From the NCBI GenBank assembly GCA_019348555.1, contig JAHWJH010000013.1, positions 1-33,864 on the forward strand: DNA of 33,864 nucleotides. Direction: 5' to 3'. Numbering within the stretch: the first letter of the stretch is position 1; each line of letters opens with the position of its first letter. Shown here piece by piece: positions 7,768 through 15,571 of this stretch. This stretch comes from Actinomycetota bacterium. Lineage in GTDB: Bacteria > Actinomycetota > Acidimicrobiia > Acidimicrobiales > CADCSY01. The notes under the pieces are model-generated. The model was not told the DNA's origin and ran no database searches. It saw only the letters and a program-made list of their open reading frames with translations. A program made the position numbers and the translations under genes.

Positions 7768-8694
7768 TCACCTCGGAGACGATTGAGCGGCCGGTACGGG
7801 CATGACCAGGCGCAACGCGTCGGGCTGGTGGCGGAAGTCGAGCTGGTCCACCTCGCCGAGGTAGTCGCCGTCGACCTGGTACGGGAACGGCCCATGGCCC
7901 CGGACCGTCACCGACGACAGGTCGCTCCGGTAGTCGGTGCGCGGCGAAGAGCGGGCCCGGCGACCCTTGCCGAGCGCCGAGGCGGTCACGGCCACGATGG
8001 TGGGCAGCGACAGCGACCGCAGGCTGAACATGGCCAGGCCCTTGTCGAAGGTGGCATCGGGCGCCAGGTGCAGGGGGCGTTTTCCCATGTAGGTGTAGGG
8101 ATCGGTGTTCAGGCACACCGCGAAGTAGGCGTCGTCGACCACCGCCCCTCCGGGGAAGTGCACGGCGAAGCGAGGTCTGGTTCGGTCGTAGTGGCGCTGC
8201 CAGGTCGACAGGGTGGCGTAGACGTACAACGGATGGCCGGCATAGCGCTTCAGGCCGGATCGACGCTCGACCTGGCTGACGACCGCGGCGTCGAAGCCGA
8301 TGCCGGTGTGGAACAGGAAGTAGCGCCCGTTCACCGAGCCCAGCCCCACCGGGGTGATGGCGTCGTGCTCGAGGGCCTCCATCACCACGGCGGTGGCGTC
8401 GACGGGATCGTTGGGCACGCCCAGCGTGCGGGCGAACACGTTGGTCGACCCACCAGGCAGGGCAGCCATGGCCGTCTCGGACCCGGCGAGGCCGTTGGCC
8501 GCCTCGTTGAGGGTCCCGTCACCTCCGAGGACGACCACCACATCGACTCCGCTGGCGGCTGCGCCCTGGGCGAGGCGGGTGGCATGACCACGACGGCTGG
8601 TCTCGGCCAGCTCGACATGGTGGTCGGCAGCCAGCGCCTTGCGGATGACCACCCGGGCACGGGCGGTCACCGCTGACGCCGAGGGGTTGACCAC
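7768..8694 (-). CDS. Diacylglycerol kinase / sphingosine kinase-like lipid kinase
   Basis: This is a DAGK_cat-family enzyme (YegS/DgkB/LCB5 group) that phosphorylates a lipid hydroxyl with ATP at the membrane surface. Visible motifs are VVNPSAS near the N-terminus, the nucleotide loop GGDGTLNEAANG, PGGSTNVFARTLG, and a C-terminal domain with FHTGIGFDAAVV and VDGDYLGE. The start is unclear. The first strand NLLLVVNP begins upstream of the GTG at 8694 used here. The next in-frame ATG (8808) lies inside the divergent response regulator gene and would cover its promoter. A CTG at 8700 would keep the strand better. It runs toward whiB. Confidence 0.82.
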   Translation of the reverse strand: MVNPSASAVTARARVVIRKALAADHHVELAETSRRGHATRLAQGAAASGVDVVVVLGGDGTLNEAANGLAGSETAMAALPGGSTNVFARTLGVPNDPVDATAVVMEALEHDAITPVGLGSVNGRYFLFHTGIGFDAAVVSQVERRSGLKRYAGHPLYVYATLSTWQRHYDRTRPRFAVHFPGGAVVDDAYFAVCLNTDPYTYMGKRPLHLAPDATFDKGLAMFSLRSLSLPTIVAVTASALGKGRRARSSPRTDYRSDLSSVTVRGHGPFPYQVDGDYLGEVDQLDFRHQPDALRLVMPVPAAQSSPR

Positions 8695-8770
8695 GAGCAG
8701 AAGGTTCGCAGCGGCGACGGTAGCAGCGCATGCCGTGGGCCGGAACCTCTGCGCGCCCGACCGAGGCCGG

Positions 8771-8785
8771 TAGCGTTCGTGCAGG
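8771..8785 (+). promoter_or_regulatory. Near-leaderless promoter of the response regulator
   Basis: TAGCGT at 8771-8776 lies nine bases before the ATG at 8786, and only a GG follows at the usual ribosome-site position. A start point 7 bases downstream of the hexamer would leave a two- or three-base leader. Confidence 0.45.
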
Positions 8786-9163
8786 ATGGATGAGCCGATC
8801 AGGGTCATGGTGGTCGACGACACCGACCACGTGCGCAGGATGTTGCGCAACATGCTCGACCTCGACGGCTTCGCGGTGGTGGCCGAGGCCTCGAGCGGTG
8901 CCGAAGCGATCGAGGCGGTGGATCAGGTGTCCGTCGACGTGGCGGTGATCGACTACAAGATGCCGCTCCTCGACGGGCTGGAGACCGCCGCCCGCATCAG
9001 GGCGAAGCTCCCTGAGCTGGTGATGATCCTCTACACCGCCTTCGTCGACCCGGAGCTCGAGCGCCGAGCGGCGGAGGTCGGGGTCTCACTCGTGCTGGGC
9101 AAGATCGAAGGGCTCGAATCGCTCGAGCGCGAGATCACCCGCCTGTGCCGCACGCTGTTCTGA
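8786..9163 (+). CDS. Single-domain (receiver-only) response regulator
   Basis: This 125-residue protein consists of a CheY-like receiver and nothing else. The acidic pair is D11/D12 (VVDDTD), the phosphoacceptor D56 sits in VIDYKMP, the switch threonine T84 is in LYTAF, and the conserved lysine K106 is in VLGKIEG. With no output domain it must act by binding a partner or as a phosphate relay. No kinase is adjacent; the nearest is the PdtaS-like kinase 2.5 kb away, and the lack of an ANTAR domain rules out a standard PdtaR. It is divergent from the lipid kinase and convergent with the copper chaperone. Confidence 0.85.
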   Translation: MDEPIRVMVVDDTDHVRRMLRNMLDLDGFAVVAEASSGAEAIEAVDQVSVDVAVIDYKMPLLDGLETAARIRAKLPELVMILYTAFVDPELERRAAEVGVSLVLGKIEGLESLEREITRLCRTLF

Positions 9164-9184
9164 CCCGATCCCTCTCGAGGGCGC

Positions 9185-9221
9185 GCTGCGGTGCTCGGCT
9201 CCGGTGGCCGAGCCGCGCAGC
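9185..9221. terminator. Bidirectional hairpin between convergent genes
   Basis: GCTGCG and GCTCGGC pair with GCCGAGC and CGCAGC, giving a stem of about 13 bp with a 2x2 internal mismatch and a 7-base loop. It abuts the stop codon of the copper chaperone and lies just after the response regulator. No U-tract follows on either strand, so termination activity is inferred. Confidence 0.5.
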
Positions 9222-9427
9222 TACGAGGCCAGCTCATAGCCGGCCTCCTCGACGGCGGCCCGGACGGCGTCGTCGTCGAGAGGCTCGTCGCTGATCACCT
9301 GGACCTGGTCGGTGGGGAGGTCGACGTTGACCTCGATGACGCCGGCCAGCTTTCCGAGCTCGGCGCTCACCGCTCGCACGCAGTGCCCGCAGGTCATCCC
9401 GGTGACGGTGTAGGTGGTGGTGCTCAT
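9221..9427 (-). CDS. CopZ-like copper chaperone (HMA domain)
   Basis: This 68-residue protein is a single heavy-metal-associated domain of beta-alpha-beta-beta-alpha-beta type. The metal site GMTCGHC (C13, C16) follows the first strand, and the fold continues with GVIEVNVDLPTDQVQV and EEAGYEL. Such proteins carry Cu(I) in the cytosol to P-type exporters or to CsoR. The ATG at 9427 has GGAGG five bases upstream; the 225-residue ORF-track version is an unsupported extension. No copA or csoR is in the window, so it stands alone, but its promoter carries a CsoR-like operator. Confidence 0.9.
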   Translation of the reverse strand: MSTTTYTVTGMTCGHCVRAVSAELGKLAGVIEVNVDLPTDQVQVISDEPLDDDAVRAAVEEAGYELAS

Positions 9428-9458
9428 GGTTCCTCCAGTGCCGATCGTCGACGGGACC

Positions 9459-9479
9459 GTACCCCTGGGGGGTATTCTA
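9459..9479 (-). promoter_or_regulatory. CsoR-like copper operator overlapping the CopZ-like promoter
   Basis: The stretch GTACCCCTGGGGGGTAT contains the inverted repeat TACCCC/GGGGTA around a GC-rich centre, the pattern of CsoR-family operators. TAGAAT (9479-9474 on the minus strand) is a good -10 for the chaperone gene, and the expected start point falls inside the repeat. Binding there would block transcription until Cu(I) releases the repressor. The repressor itself is not in this window. Confidence 0.6.
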
Positions 9480-9821
9480 GACCGATCTGCCCGTCGGAGG
9501 TGCGCTGCAGGCGCGTCCCCGTCGATGCGCGAGGTGTGGCCTGGTGTTGCGTCAGGGTACGGCGTCGCTGTGAACAGGTGCGTCGGAGCGACGGCGAAAG
9601 ACCGATGGAGACCGTCATGGTCTCCCACGGCAGCGCCTGCAGCCACCATTCGGTCACGCCAGCGCTCCCCTCGCCTGTTCATGGCGAGGGGTTGAGGCAG
9701 CCCCGCCGGGCACCGAATCAGCGCCATCTCGGATGAACCAGCGCCAGAGAAGTGTCGTGGGCAGGTACCGGGCGCACGTCGCTGCCGCGGCCATCCGCGT
9801 GGCCGGCAGGGAGCTCGGGCA
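9480..9821. other. Intergenic region with one strong hairpin
   Basis: I see no convincing gene in these 342 bases; the ORFs drawn through it have no family features. It contains a perfect 9-bp stem, CCCCTCGCC (9667-9675) with GGCGAGGGG (9683-9691), around a TGTTCAT loop. No U-tract follows. AGGGAG at 9808-9813 is the ribosome site of the next gene. Confidence 0.5.
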
Positions 9822-11210
9822 GTGACGCTGCGCCCATCGAGGGCGTACAGCAGGAACTCTCCCGGCGCCATCCCGTTCATCGGCTCGTTCGAGTCCACCT
9901 ACCAACCGTCACACGACGTCGACGTGGCGGAGACAACGGGACACATAGATCGCTTCGACCAGGACCTCGACCTTCTGCAGTCCTGCGGCATCAGTCGCCT
10001 GCGCTACCCCGTGCGCTGGCATCGCATCGAGGCCGCGCCCGGAGCATTCGACTGGCGAGCGACCGATGCGGTCATGGACCGCCTTCACGAACGGGGCCTG
10101 ACCCCCATCGTCGACCTGGTCCATCACACCAGCTATCCGAAATGGCTGACCGACGGCTTCGGTGACGGCCGGTTCCCGGCCGCCTACCTGCGCTACGTCG
10201 AGGAGGTGGCCCGGCGCTACGGATGGATCGAGGAGTACACGCTTTTCAACGAGCCCTTTTCGACCCTCATGCTGTGCGGTCACGAGGCGATCTGGCCGCC
10301 GTACCGGAGGGGGATGGAAAACTTCCTGGCCCTGGTGAGCAACGTCCTGCCCGCCGTGGCCGAGGCCAGCCGGCTGTACTCCGAACTGCTCCCCGGGGCC
10401 CGACACATCTACGTTGACAGCTGTGAACGGCACACGGCGGCGGGTCCGGGGGGAGTGGAGATCACGGAGTTGGCGAACGACCGCCGGTTCTTCGTGGCTG
10501 ACCTCTTCCTCGGGCGACACCTCGATCGTCGTCGTCCCTTCCTTCAGAAGGTCATCGAGGCAGGCTTCGAGGATCTGCTCACGATGGCGCCGGGACGTAT
10601 CGACGTCCTCGGCTTGGACTACTACGCCCACTGCCAATGGGAGTTCAGCACATGGGACTCCGGCATCGTTCCCACCCCCCGCCCCACCAGCCTCCGTGAC
10701 CTGATCGTCGAGTACTGGGAGCGGTACCAGATCCCTTGCATGCTGGGCGAGACGAACATCCGGGGGTTCGGTCCCGACCGGGCCACGTGGTTGAAGTACA
10801 CCCTCGAGCAATGCGAAGGGGCGCGCGAAGTCGGTGTCCCGCTCGACGGCTTCTGCTGGTTCCCTTTCATCGACAGCGCCGACTGGGACTCCCTGCTCTA
10901 CCGCTCTGACGGCAACATCGACCCCGTCGGGGTCTATTCCCTCGACGGCGATCTGGACCGTCAGGCGACGTCGATGACCGAGTCGTTTCGGCTGGCGGCA
11001 TCGGGTGCGCCGGCCAGCGCCTTGCCGGCCTTCGAACCGCAGGAGCCGGTCGCCACGTGGCTCAAGGGGTTCCGATCGCAGATGGCCCACTGGCGGTGGC
11101 AACCGCCGCCGGCGGGAGAGGTCGGTCCGGAGCAGACGCCGGGGATGCGCATCGAGCTCAAGATCGTCGACGGTGACGAATCTCCCGACTCTTGCGACAG
11201 CCGACCGTGA
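9822..11210 (+). CDS. GH1-like (clan GH-A) glycoside hydrolase
   Basis: This 462-residue TIM-barrel glycosidase begins at a GTG eight bases after AGGGAG. The acid/base glutamate is E144 in LFNEP, the clan GH-A signature after strand 4. The likely nucleophile is E310 in MLGETNIRG. Other barrel features include SRLRYPVRWHRIE and LDYYAH. It is most like family 1 beta-glycosidases and related uncharacterised actinobacterial proteins; substrate and anomeric preference cannot be read from sequence. No signal peptide is visible, so it is probably intracellular. Its stop overlaps an upstream GTG of the aldo/keto reductase (GTGA), suggesting a two-gene operon. Confidence 0.78.
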   Translation: MTLRPSRAYSRNSPGAIPFIGSFESTYQPSHDVDVAETTGHIDRFDQDLDLLQSCGISRLRYPVRWHRIEAAPGAFDWRATDAVMDRLHERGLTPIVDLVHHTSYPKWLTDGFGDGRFPAAYLRYVEEVARRYGWIEEYTLFNEPFSTLMLCGHEAIWPPYRRGMENFLALVSNVLPAVAEASRLYSELLPGARHIYVDSCERHTAAGPGGVEITELANDRRFFVADLFLGRHLDRRRPFLQKVIEAGFEDLLTMAPGRIDVLGLDYYAHCQWEFSTWDSGIVPTPRPTSLRDLIVEYWERYQIPCMLGETNIRGFGPDRATWLKYTLEQCEGAREVGVPLDGFCWFPFIDSADWDSLLYRSDGNIDPVGVYSLDGDLDRQATSMTESFRLAASGAPASALPAFEPQEPVATWLKGFRSQMAHWRWQPPPAGEVGPEQTPGMRIELKIVDGDESPDSCDSRP

Positions 11211-11230
11211 GGACGGCAGGGCAGGAGGCC

Positions 11231-12124
11231 ATGGCGACTCGCAGGATCGGCGACACGGCGGTAAGCGCGATCGGGCTCGGGGCGATGCTGTTGTCGGTCG
11301 AGGGTCGACCCGATGAACAACAAGCCATGCGCACGATCCACGCTGCCCTTGATGCCGGCGTCACCCTCATCGACACCGCTGACGCCTACTGCCTCAACGC
11401 CGCGGAGAGGGGACACAACGAGCGGCTGGTCGGCCGGGCGGTGAGGTCCTGGAGCGGCGACCGCGATGCCGTTCTGATCGCCACCAAAGGCGGTCACTAC
11501 CGCGACCACCGCGGAGGCTGGCTCCTCGACGGTCGCCCCCAGTACCTCCGTGCGGCGTGCGACTCGAGCTTGGCCGCCCTTGGGGTCGACAGCATCGCCC
11601 TCTACCAGCACCACCGCCCGGATCCAGCCGTCCCCTACGCGGACTCCATCGGCGCACTGGCAGACCTCCAGGCGGAGGGCAAGATCCGGTTGGTCGGGAT
11701 CGGCAACGCCAGCGTGGCCCAGATCGGCGAGGCGATGGGCATCGTCGAGGTGTCCAGCGTGCAGAACGAACACTCACCCGCCTTCCGCAGTTCGGCTCCC
11801 GAGATCGAGCTGTGCGCCAGACACGGGATCGCCTTCCTGGCCTGGGGGCCGTTGGGGGGGCGGGAGGCGGTGGCACCGTTCTCCGATCGTCACCCCGAGT
11901 TCCAGGAGGTCGCACGGTCGCACGGGGTGTCGGCAGAGCAGGTGTGCCTGACATGGCAGCTGGCCCGTGCCCCGGTGGTCATCCCCATCCCAGGTTCGCG
12001 TCGGCCCGAGACCATCCTCGACAGCGTGGCGGCAGCCACGCTGCACCTCGACGCCGACGAGCTGGAGTTCCTGGACGGGACTCGGGGCGGGTCCTGCCCG
12101 TCGCCGACATCCACTCGGTCTTAG
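11231..12124 (+). CDS. Aldo/keto reductase
   Basis: This 297-residue NADPH-dependent reductase starts at the ATG at 11231 (MATRRIGDTAVSAIGLGAM) with AGGAGG two bases upstream. The GTG at 11207, overlapping the glycosidase stop, is the alternative. The AKR tetrad is present: D48 and Y53 in LIDTADAY, K86 in IATKGG, and a histidine in YQHHRPDP. PIPGSRRPETILD is the cofactor-phosphate loop. Its coupling to a glycosidase suggests a sugar or sugar-derived carbonyl as substrate; that is inference. Its stop codon overlaps the stop of the convergent PhyH gene, leaving no room for a terminator. Confidence 0.88.
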   Translation: MATRRIGDTAVSAIGLGAMLLSVEGRPDEQQAMRTIHAALDAGVTLIDTADAYCLNAAERGHNERLVGRAVRSWSGDRDAVLIATKGGHYRDHRGGWLLDGRPQYLRAACDSSLAALGVDSIALYQHHRPDPAVPYADSIGALADLQAEGKIRLVGIGNASVAQIGEAMGIVEVSSVQNEHSPAFRSSAPEIELCARHGIAFLAWGPLGGREAVAPFSDRHPEFQEVARSHGVSAEQVCLTWQLARAPVVIPIPGSRRPETILDSVAAATLHLDADELEFLDGTRGGSCPSPTSTRS

Positions 12125-12975
12125 CCTTCCTCCAACAGGAAGTCCAAGGCGTAGTCCTGCACGATGGGTTCCAGCTCCTCCACCACGGTGGCCCTGCGCA
12201 GGTGGACCTGCACATCAGGGGGAAGGCGGTTGAAGTACCCCTCCGTCATGCTCAGCTCGTGGTCGGCGAAGGTCTGGTACTCAGAGCCCATCACCCCGAC
12301 GATCATCACCGGTCGTGGGCGAGAGGAGGTGTTCGCTGTGCCCCGGTGGATGGTGAGGCCGGTTCGCACCGAGATGTCGCCTCGCTTGGCCATGCGCTGC
12401 TCGATGCGGTCATACCTGCCGTACAGGCCTTTCGGCACACGCATGCCGCCGTGCTCGAAGTCGCCGCTGTCGTCGAACTGCGACCCGGGCACGATCTCCA
12501 GGGGCCCCATGTCCGGCGTGACGTCGACGCACGTGGCGTTGATGGCGAGCGAGCTCAGTCGGCCGGTAGCCAAGGTCTCCTCCGGCGTTGGGAAGTCCCG
12601 GTGCAACGGCTGGCGGACCGCGCCGGGAAGAGCGACGTCGAAGCCGACCTCGACGTACTGGTAGTCGTCACCGAGCACCTGGCGGCACACCGCATCCACG
12701 AGCGGGTGAGTGACGAGGTCGCGGAAGCCCGAGACCCGCTCGGGGTGAACGGCGATGTAGTAGCGCCTGGCGTCGTGTCCGGGGCCGCGGGGAACACGAC
12801 CGCGTGCTGAGCCGTCAGGGGACTGGAGGTCGCGCTGCTCCGCTTCTCGGTAGAGGACCTCGAAGTCCGCCATCACCTCGTCGGCCCATGCTGGCGGTAG
12901 GGCTCCCTTCAGGGTCACGATACCGTCGCGATAGATCGCCTCGGAGAGAGCCGGTCCGGGCTGTGTCGTGGTCAT
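12121..12975 (-). CDS. Phytanoyl-CoA dioxygenase (PhyH) family protein
   Basis: This 284-residue Fe(II)/2-oxoglutarate oxygenase starts at the ATG at 12975, with AAGGA five bases upstream; the first 99 residues of the ORF-track entry have no support. The metal triad is H125 and D127 (PLHRDF) and H210 (TIHRGTAN), and R219 or R221 in SSRPRPV is placed to bind 2-oxoglutarate. MGPLEIVPGSQ is the typical PhyH strand. Bacterial members hydroxylate varied small molecules, so the substrate is unknown. It lies 60 bases downstream of the GH15 gene on the same strand, probably in one transcript. Confidence 0.87.
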   Translation of the reverse strand: MTTTQPGPALSEAIYRDGIVTLKGALPPAWADEVMADFEVLYREAEQRDLQSPDGSARGRVPRGPGHDARRYYIAVHPERVSGFRDLVTHPLVDAVCRQVLGDDYQYVEVGFDVALPGAVRQPLHRDFPTPEETLATGRLSSLAINATCVDVTPDMGPLEIVPGSQFDDSGDFEHGGMRVPKGLYGRYDRIEQRMAKRGDISVRTGLTIHRGTANTSSRPRPVMIVGVMGSEYQTFADHELSMTEGYFNRLPPDVQVHLRRATVVEELEPIVQDYALDFLLEEG

Positions 12976-13034
12976 GGTGGTCCTTCGTTTCGATTGTTCC
13001 TTCTGAGGGCCGGGATACCCGGTGATGTTGGTTC

Positions 13035-14855
13035 TCAGGCCCTCGGCGGTCGGCCGGGAAGGCCGAGCTCCCGCTCCCGAGCCGCCAGGGTGTCGAGGCG
13101 CCATGCGGCATTGATGAGGCCCACGTGCGAGAACGCCTGGGGGAAGTTCCCCAACAGCTCGCCGGTGTCCGAATCGATCTGCTCGGAGAAGAGTCCGAGG
13201 TCGTTGGCTCGGGCAGTCACCTGGTCGAACAACGAAGCGGCACGGCCCAGTCGGCCGGCCAGAGCGAGGCACTCGACGAGCCAGTAGGTGCAGAGGACGA
13301 AGCCGTTGGTGTCGCCTTCCCAGCGATAGACCAGGCCATCGCGGACGAGCTGGCGTTCAATGGCCCCGATCGTGGAGACCATCCGCTCGTCGTCAGCCGG
13401 CATGAAGCCGACCAGCGGCAAAAGGAGCACCGACGCATCCAGCTGATCGGAGCCCAAGGCGCCGGTGAAGGCACCCACGGTGTCGTTCCAGCCCTCTCGC
13501 AGCACGGTGTCACGGATCTCGTCCCTCGTCTCGGCCCAGCGATGTGCGTCCGAACCTTCGCCGAGATGGGGCGCGAGCCGCGCAGCTCGATCGAGGGCCA
13601 CCCAGCACATCACCTTGGACGTGAGGTAGTGGCGCTGATCGTCGCGGGCCTCCCACATGCCAGCGTCAGGGGATTGCCACGTGTCAGCGGCTTCGTTGGC
13701 CAGCCACACCAGGAGCTGCTTGACGCGATCGTCAAGGGGAGCGAGCTGGTCGATGAAGCGGTGTGCCATGTCCAGCACCTCCCCCATCACGTCGAGCTGC
13801 GCTTGGTCCCACGCGGCGTTGCCCACCCGCACCGGCTTGCTATCACGGAAGCCGGAGAGGTGGTCGAGCTCGTGCTCGGAGACGTCGCGGCGGCCGTCGA
13901 CGCCGTACATGATCTGCACGCGGCGACCGTGCGCTGGCTTTCCGGCGGCGCGGGCTATGAACCGGAGGTACTCGTCGGCTTCGTCGGGGCATGCGGCGAT
14001 CCACAGTGCTTGGGCGGTGAGGCTGAGATCCCTCAGCCAGACGTACCGGTAGTCCCAGTTTGCGCTGCTGCCTATGGCGGCTGGGAGCGACGTGGTAGCC
14101 GCAGCCAGCACGGCACCGGTGGGCTTGAAGGTGAGACCCTGGAGCACGAGGGCACTGGTGCGAGCCAACTGGGCGCGAGGACCGTCGTACCCGGGATGAG
14201 CGGCCGCCCACGACGCCCACGCCTGCTCGGCGTTGGCCAGCGCGTCGTCGATGTCGGGGTCGTCGAAGGGCCGCTCGTCGTGTGTCGTGGCGTGCGCGAC
14301 CGAGAAGGAGAAGCGGCTCCCGGCGGCAACCTCGAAGACACCGGTCGCCGCCGCATCGCGCTCCTCCAGTGCTACGGGTGAGCGCAGCCGTAGGGCCGTC
14401 GGGCCAGCCTCGGCGATCACGGCCCCGTCGTCGCGCCGCAAGTGTGGGGTGGTCAGACCGAACTCGAAGCGCGGCGCGAACTCACAGCGGACCCGGACCC
14501 TGCCCCGGATTCCCTCGATGGACCGAAGCAGTACGTGGGGCGAGCGCCGACCGACCTCGTGCCCGCGGGCGTCGGCCTCCATGGCGAGGGCGTCACGAAG
14601 CCGTATCTCGCCGGTGGTGGTGGTAATCGATGACTCCACCACCAAGCTCTCGGGCAGGTACCGCCGGCGGATCTCACGTTCATGCTCGACCTCGAGGCCC
14701 CAGTGGCCCCCGTTGGGGTCGAGCAACCCGGCGAAGACCGGTGGTTGATCGGCTCGAGGGGGGCACCACCAGTCGACCGACCCGTTCCTCGAGACCAAGG
14801 CCGGCGCGTGCCCATCGGAAAGGAACGCGTAGTCGTCGATGCGCACGGAGTTCAT
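13035..14855 (-). CDS. GH15 glycoside hydrolase (glucoamylase/trehalase-like), copy 1
   Basis: This 606-residue protein has the N-terminal beta-sandwich opening (IDDYAFLSDGHAPALVSRNG then SVDWWC) and an (alpha/alpha)6 barrel. Barrel landmarks are NWDYRYVWLRD (267-276), the general-acid region MWEARDDQRHY (E402) and the catalytic-base region LFSEQID (E558) before GELLGNFPQAFSH. This set matches actinobacterial GH15 enzymes, which include trehalases and glucoamylases that invert alpha-glucosidic bonds. No signal peptide is visible, so it probably acts on cytosolic trehalose or maltooligosaccharides. No clear Shine-Dalgarno precedes the ATG. It is read between the VKOR-like and PhyH genes, and a paralogue lies at 27.0-28.8 kb. 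Confidence 0.9.
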   Translation of the reverse strand: MNSVRIDDYAFLSDGHAPALVSRNGSVDWWCPPRADQPPVFAGLLDPNGGHWGLEVEHEREIRRRYLPESLVVESSITTTTGEIRLRDALAMEADARGHEVGRRSPHVLLRSIEGIRGRVRVRCEFAPRFEFGLTTPHLRRDDGAVIAEAGPTALRLRSPVALEERDAAATGVFEVAAGSRFSFSVAHATTHDERPFDDPDIDDALANAEQAWASWAAAHPGYDGPRAQLARTSALVLQGLTFKPTGAVLAAATTSLPAAIGSSANWDYRYVWLRDLSLTAQALWIAACPDEADEYLRFIARAAGKPAHGRRVQIMYGVDGRRDVSEHELDHLSGFRDSKPVRVGNAAWDQAQLDVMGEVLDMAHRFIDQLAPLDDRVKQLLVWLANEAADTWQSPDAGMWEARDDQRHYLTSKVMCWVALDRAARLAPHLGEGSDAHRWAETRDEIRDTVLREGWNDTVGAFTGALGSDQLDASVLLLPLVGFMPADDERMVSTIGAIERQLVRDGLVYRWEGDTNGFVLCTYWLVECLALAGRLGRAASLFDQVTARANDLGLFSEQIDSDTGELLGNFPQAFSHVGLINAAWRLDTLAARERELGLPGRPPRA

Positions 14856-14880
14856 GGGCGGTGCACCGGGGGGGGTCGAA

Positions 14881-14935
14881 CGGCGGCGGGCGGTTGCTGA
14901 GCGCCGTTGCCCCGCCGCCGGTGAACCGTCACCGG
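14881..14935 (-). terminator. Two nested GC hairpins between the VKOR-like gene and GH15 copy 1
   Basis: CGGCGGCGGG (14881-14890) pairs perfectly with CCCGCCGCCG (14911-14920) around a 20-base loop. CCGGTGA (14918-14924) pairs with TCACCGG (14929-14935) around four bases and includes the VKOR-like stop codon. The two stems share three bases and so compete. They could end or weaken transcription into the GH15 gene, or shape its leader. No U-tract is present. Confidence 0.45.
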
Positions 14936-15516
14936 TCGAGCAGGCGCTCGATCGCGAGCCTCGCCTCCGGTAGGACCTGGGGCACCATGGCCACGCTGGC
15001 GATGCTGGCCGCCAGGCACCACGAGCACAACTTGCGGTGCTTACTGACCTGCTCCGCCGTCAGGTAGAGCCCACCGGCCGCATCCAGAGCCACCTTCGCT
15101 GCCATCAGCAGCGGCAGCGCCGGCGTTTCCTGGTGGCGTCGGCTCGAGCCCATCCCCGCCAATGCCAACGTGACGCCGTAGCTGACGAGTCCGAGCGCGG
15201 CATCAGGCGTCCGGAACAGCGCGTACGCCTCGCCGGAGGCGTCAACTGCCTCCGCATCGAAGATGCCGACGCGTGGCTCGGGCAGGCGGCGGATCAGGCC
15301 GTTCTGGTAGGCGGCGACCGCACCCATAGCCGCCGACGCGACCAGCGAGAGCGCCGCAACCCGCCGTCGTCTGTCCAGCAAGTCTCCCGAATGCCGCCGC
15401 AGATCGTCGCTCACCTTTTCACCCGTGCGTGATGCCGGGCGTCCGATCCCGCCGGGGCGCCCCCCGACCTCGGATGCCTGCGGCCCAGCGGGTCGGCCGC
15501 GCAGTGCGTCTGTCAT
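14929..15516 (-). CDS. VKOR-like membrane protein with a CxxC active site
   Basis: This 195-residue protein starts at the ATG at 15516 after GGAGGAG. A hydrophilic 50-residue N-tail precedes about four membrane helices (around 53-71, 105-122, 135-153 and 168-182). FRTPDAALGLVSYG matches the VKOR helix after the periplasmic loop, and KLCSWCLAAS (C164, C167) is the quinone-proximal CxxC. VKOR enzymes reoxidise disulfide-forming partners using quinone. The loop cysteine pair that normally relays electrons is absent, so this may be a partial-function or specialised member. The MarR gene is 56 bases upstream, with a shared operator. Confidence 0.72.
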   Translation of the reverse strand: MTDALRGRPAGPQASEVGGRPGGIGRPASRTGEKVSDDLRRHSGDLLDRRRRVAALSLVASAAMGAVAAYQNGLIRRLPEPRVGIFDAEAVDASGEAYALFRTPDAALGLVSYGVTLALAGMGSSRRHQETPALPLLMAAKVALDAAGGLYLTAEQVSKHRKLCSWCLAASIASVAMVPQVLPEARLAIERLLDR

Positions 15517-15551
15517 CGCTCCTCCTCGTCGTCTCGAGCAGTACCCCAAGG

Positions 15552-15564
15552 TTGCATAGTGCAA
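15552..15564. promoter_or_regulatory. MarR-type operator upstream of the VKOR-like gene
   Basis: TTGCA-TAG-TGCAA is a perfect 5-bp inverted repeat with a 3-base spacer, 35 bases before the VKOR-like start. The MarR promoter carries TTGCA-CTG-TGCA, the same half-sites and spacing, which suggests both are bound by the adjacent MarR protein. Confidence 0.6.
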
Positions 15565-15571
15565 GCGCGTC

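Noticed and set aside
9221-9898. 225-residue version of the copper chaperone
   Set aside because: The first 157 residues are low-complexity, cross the CsoR-like operator and promoter, and lack a ribosome site; the ATG at 9427 has one.
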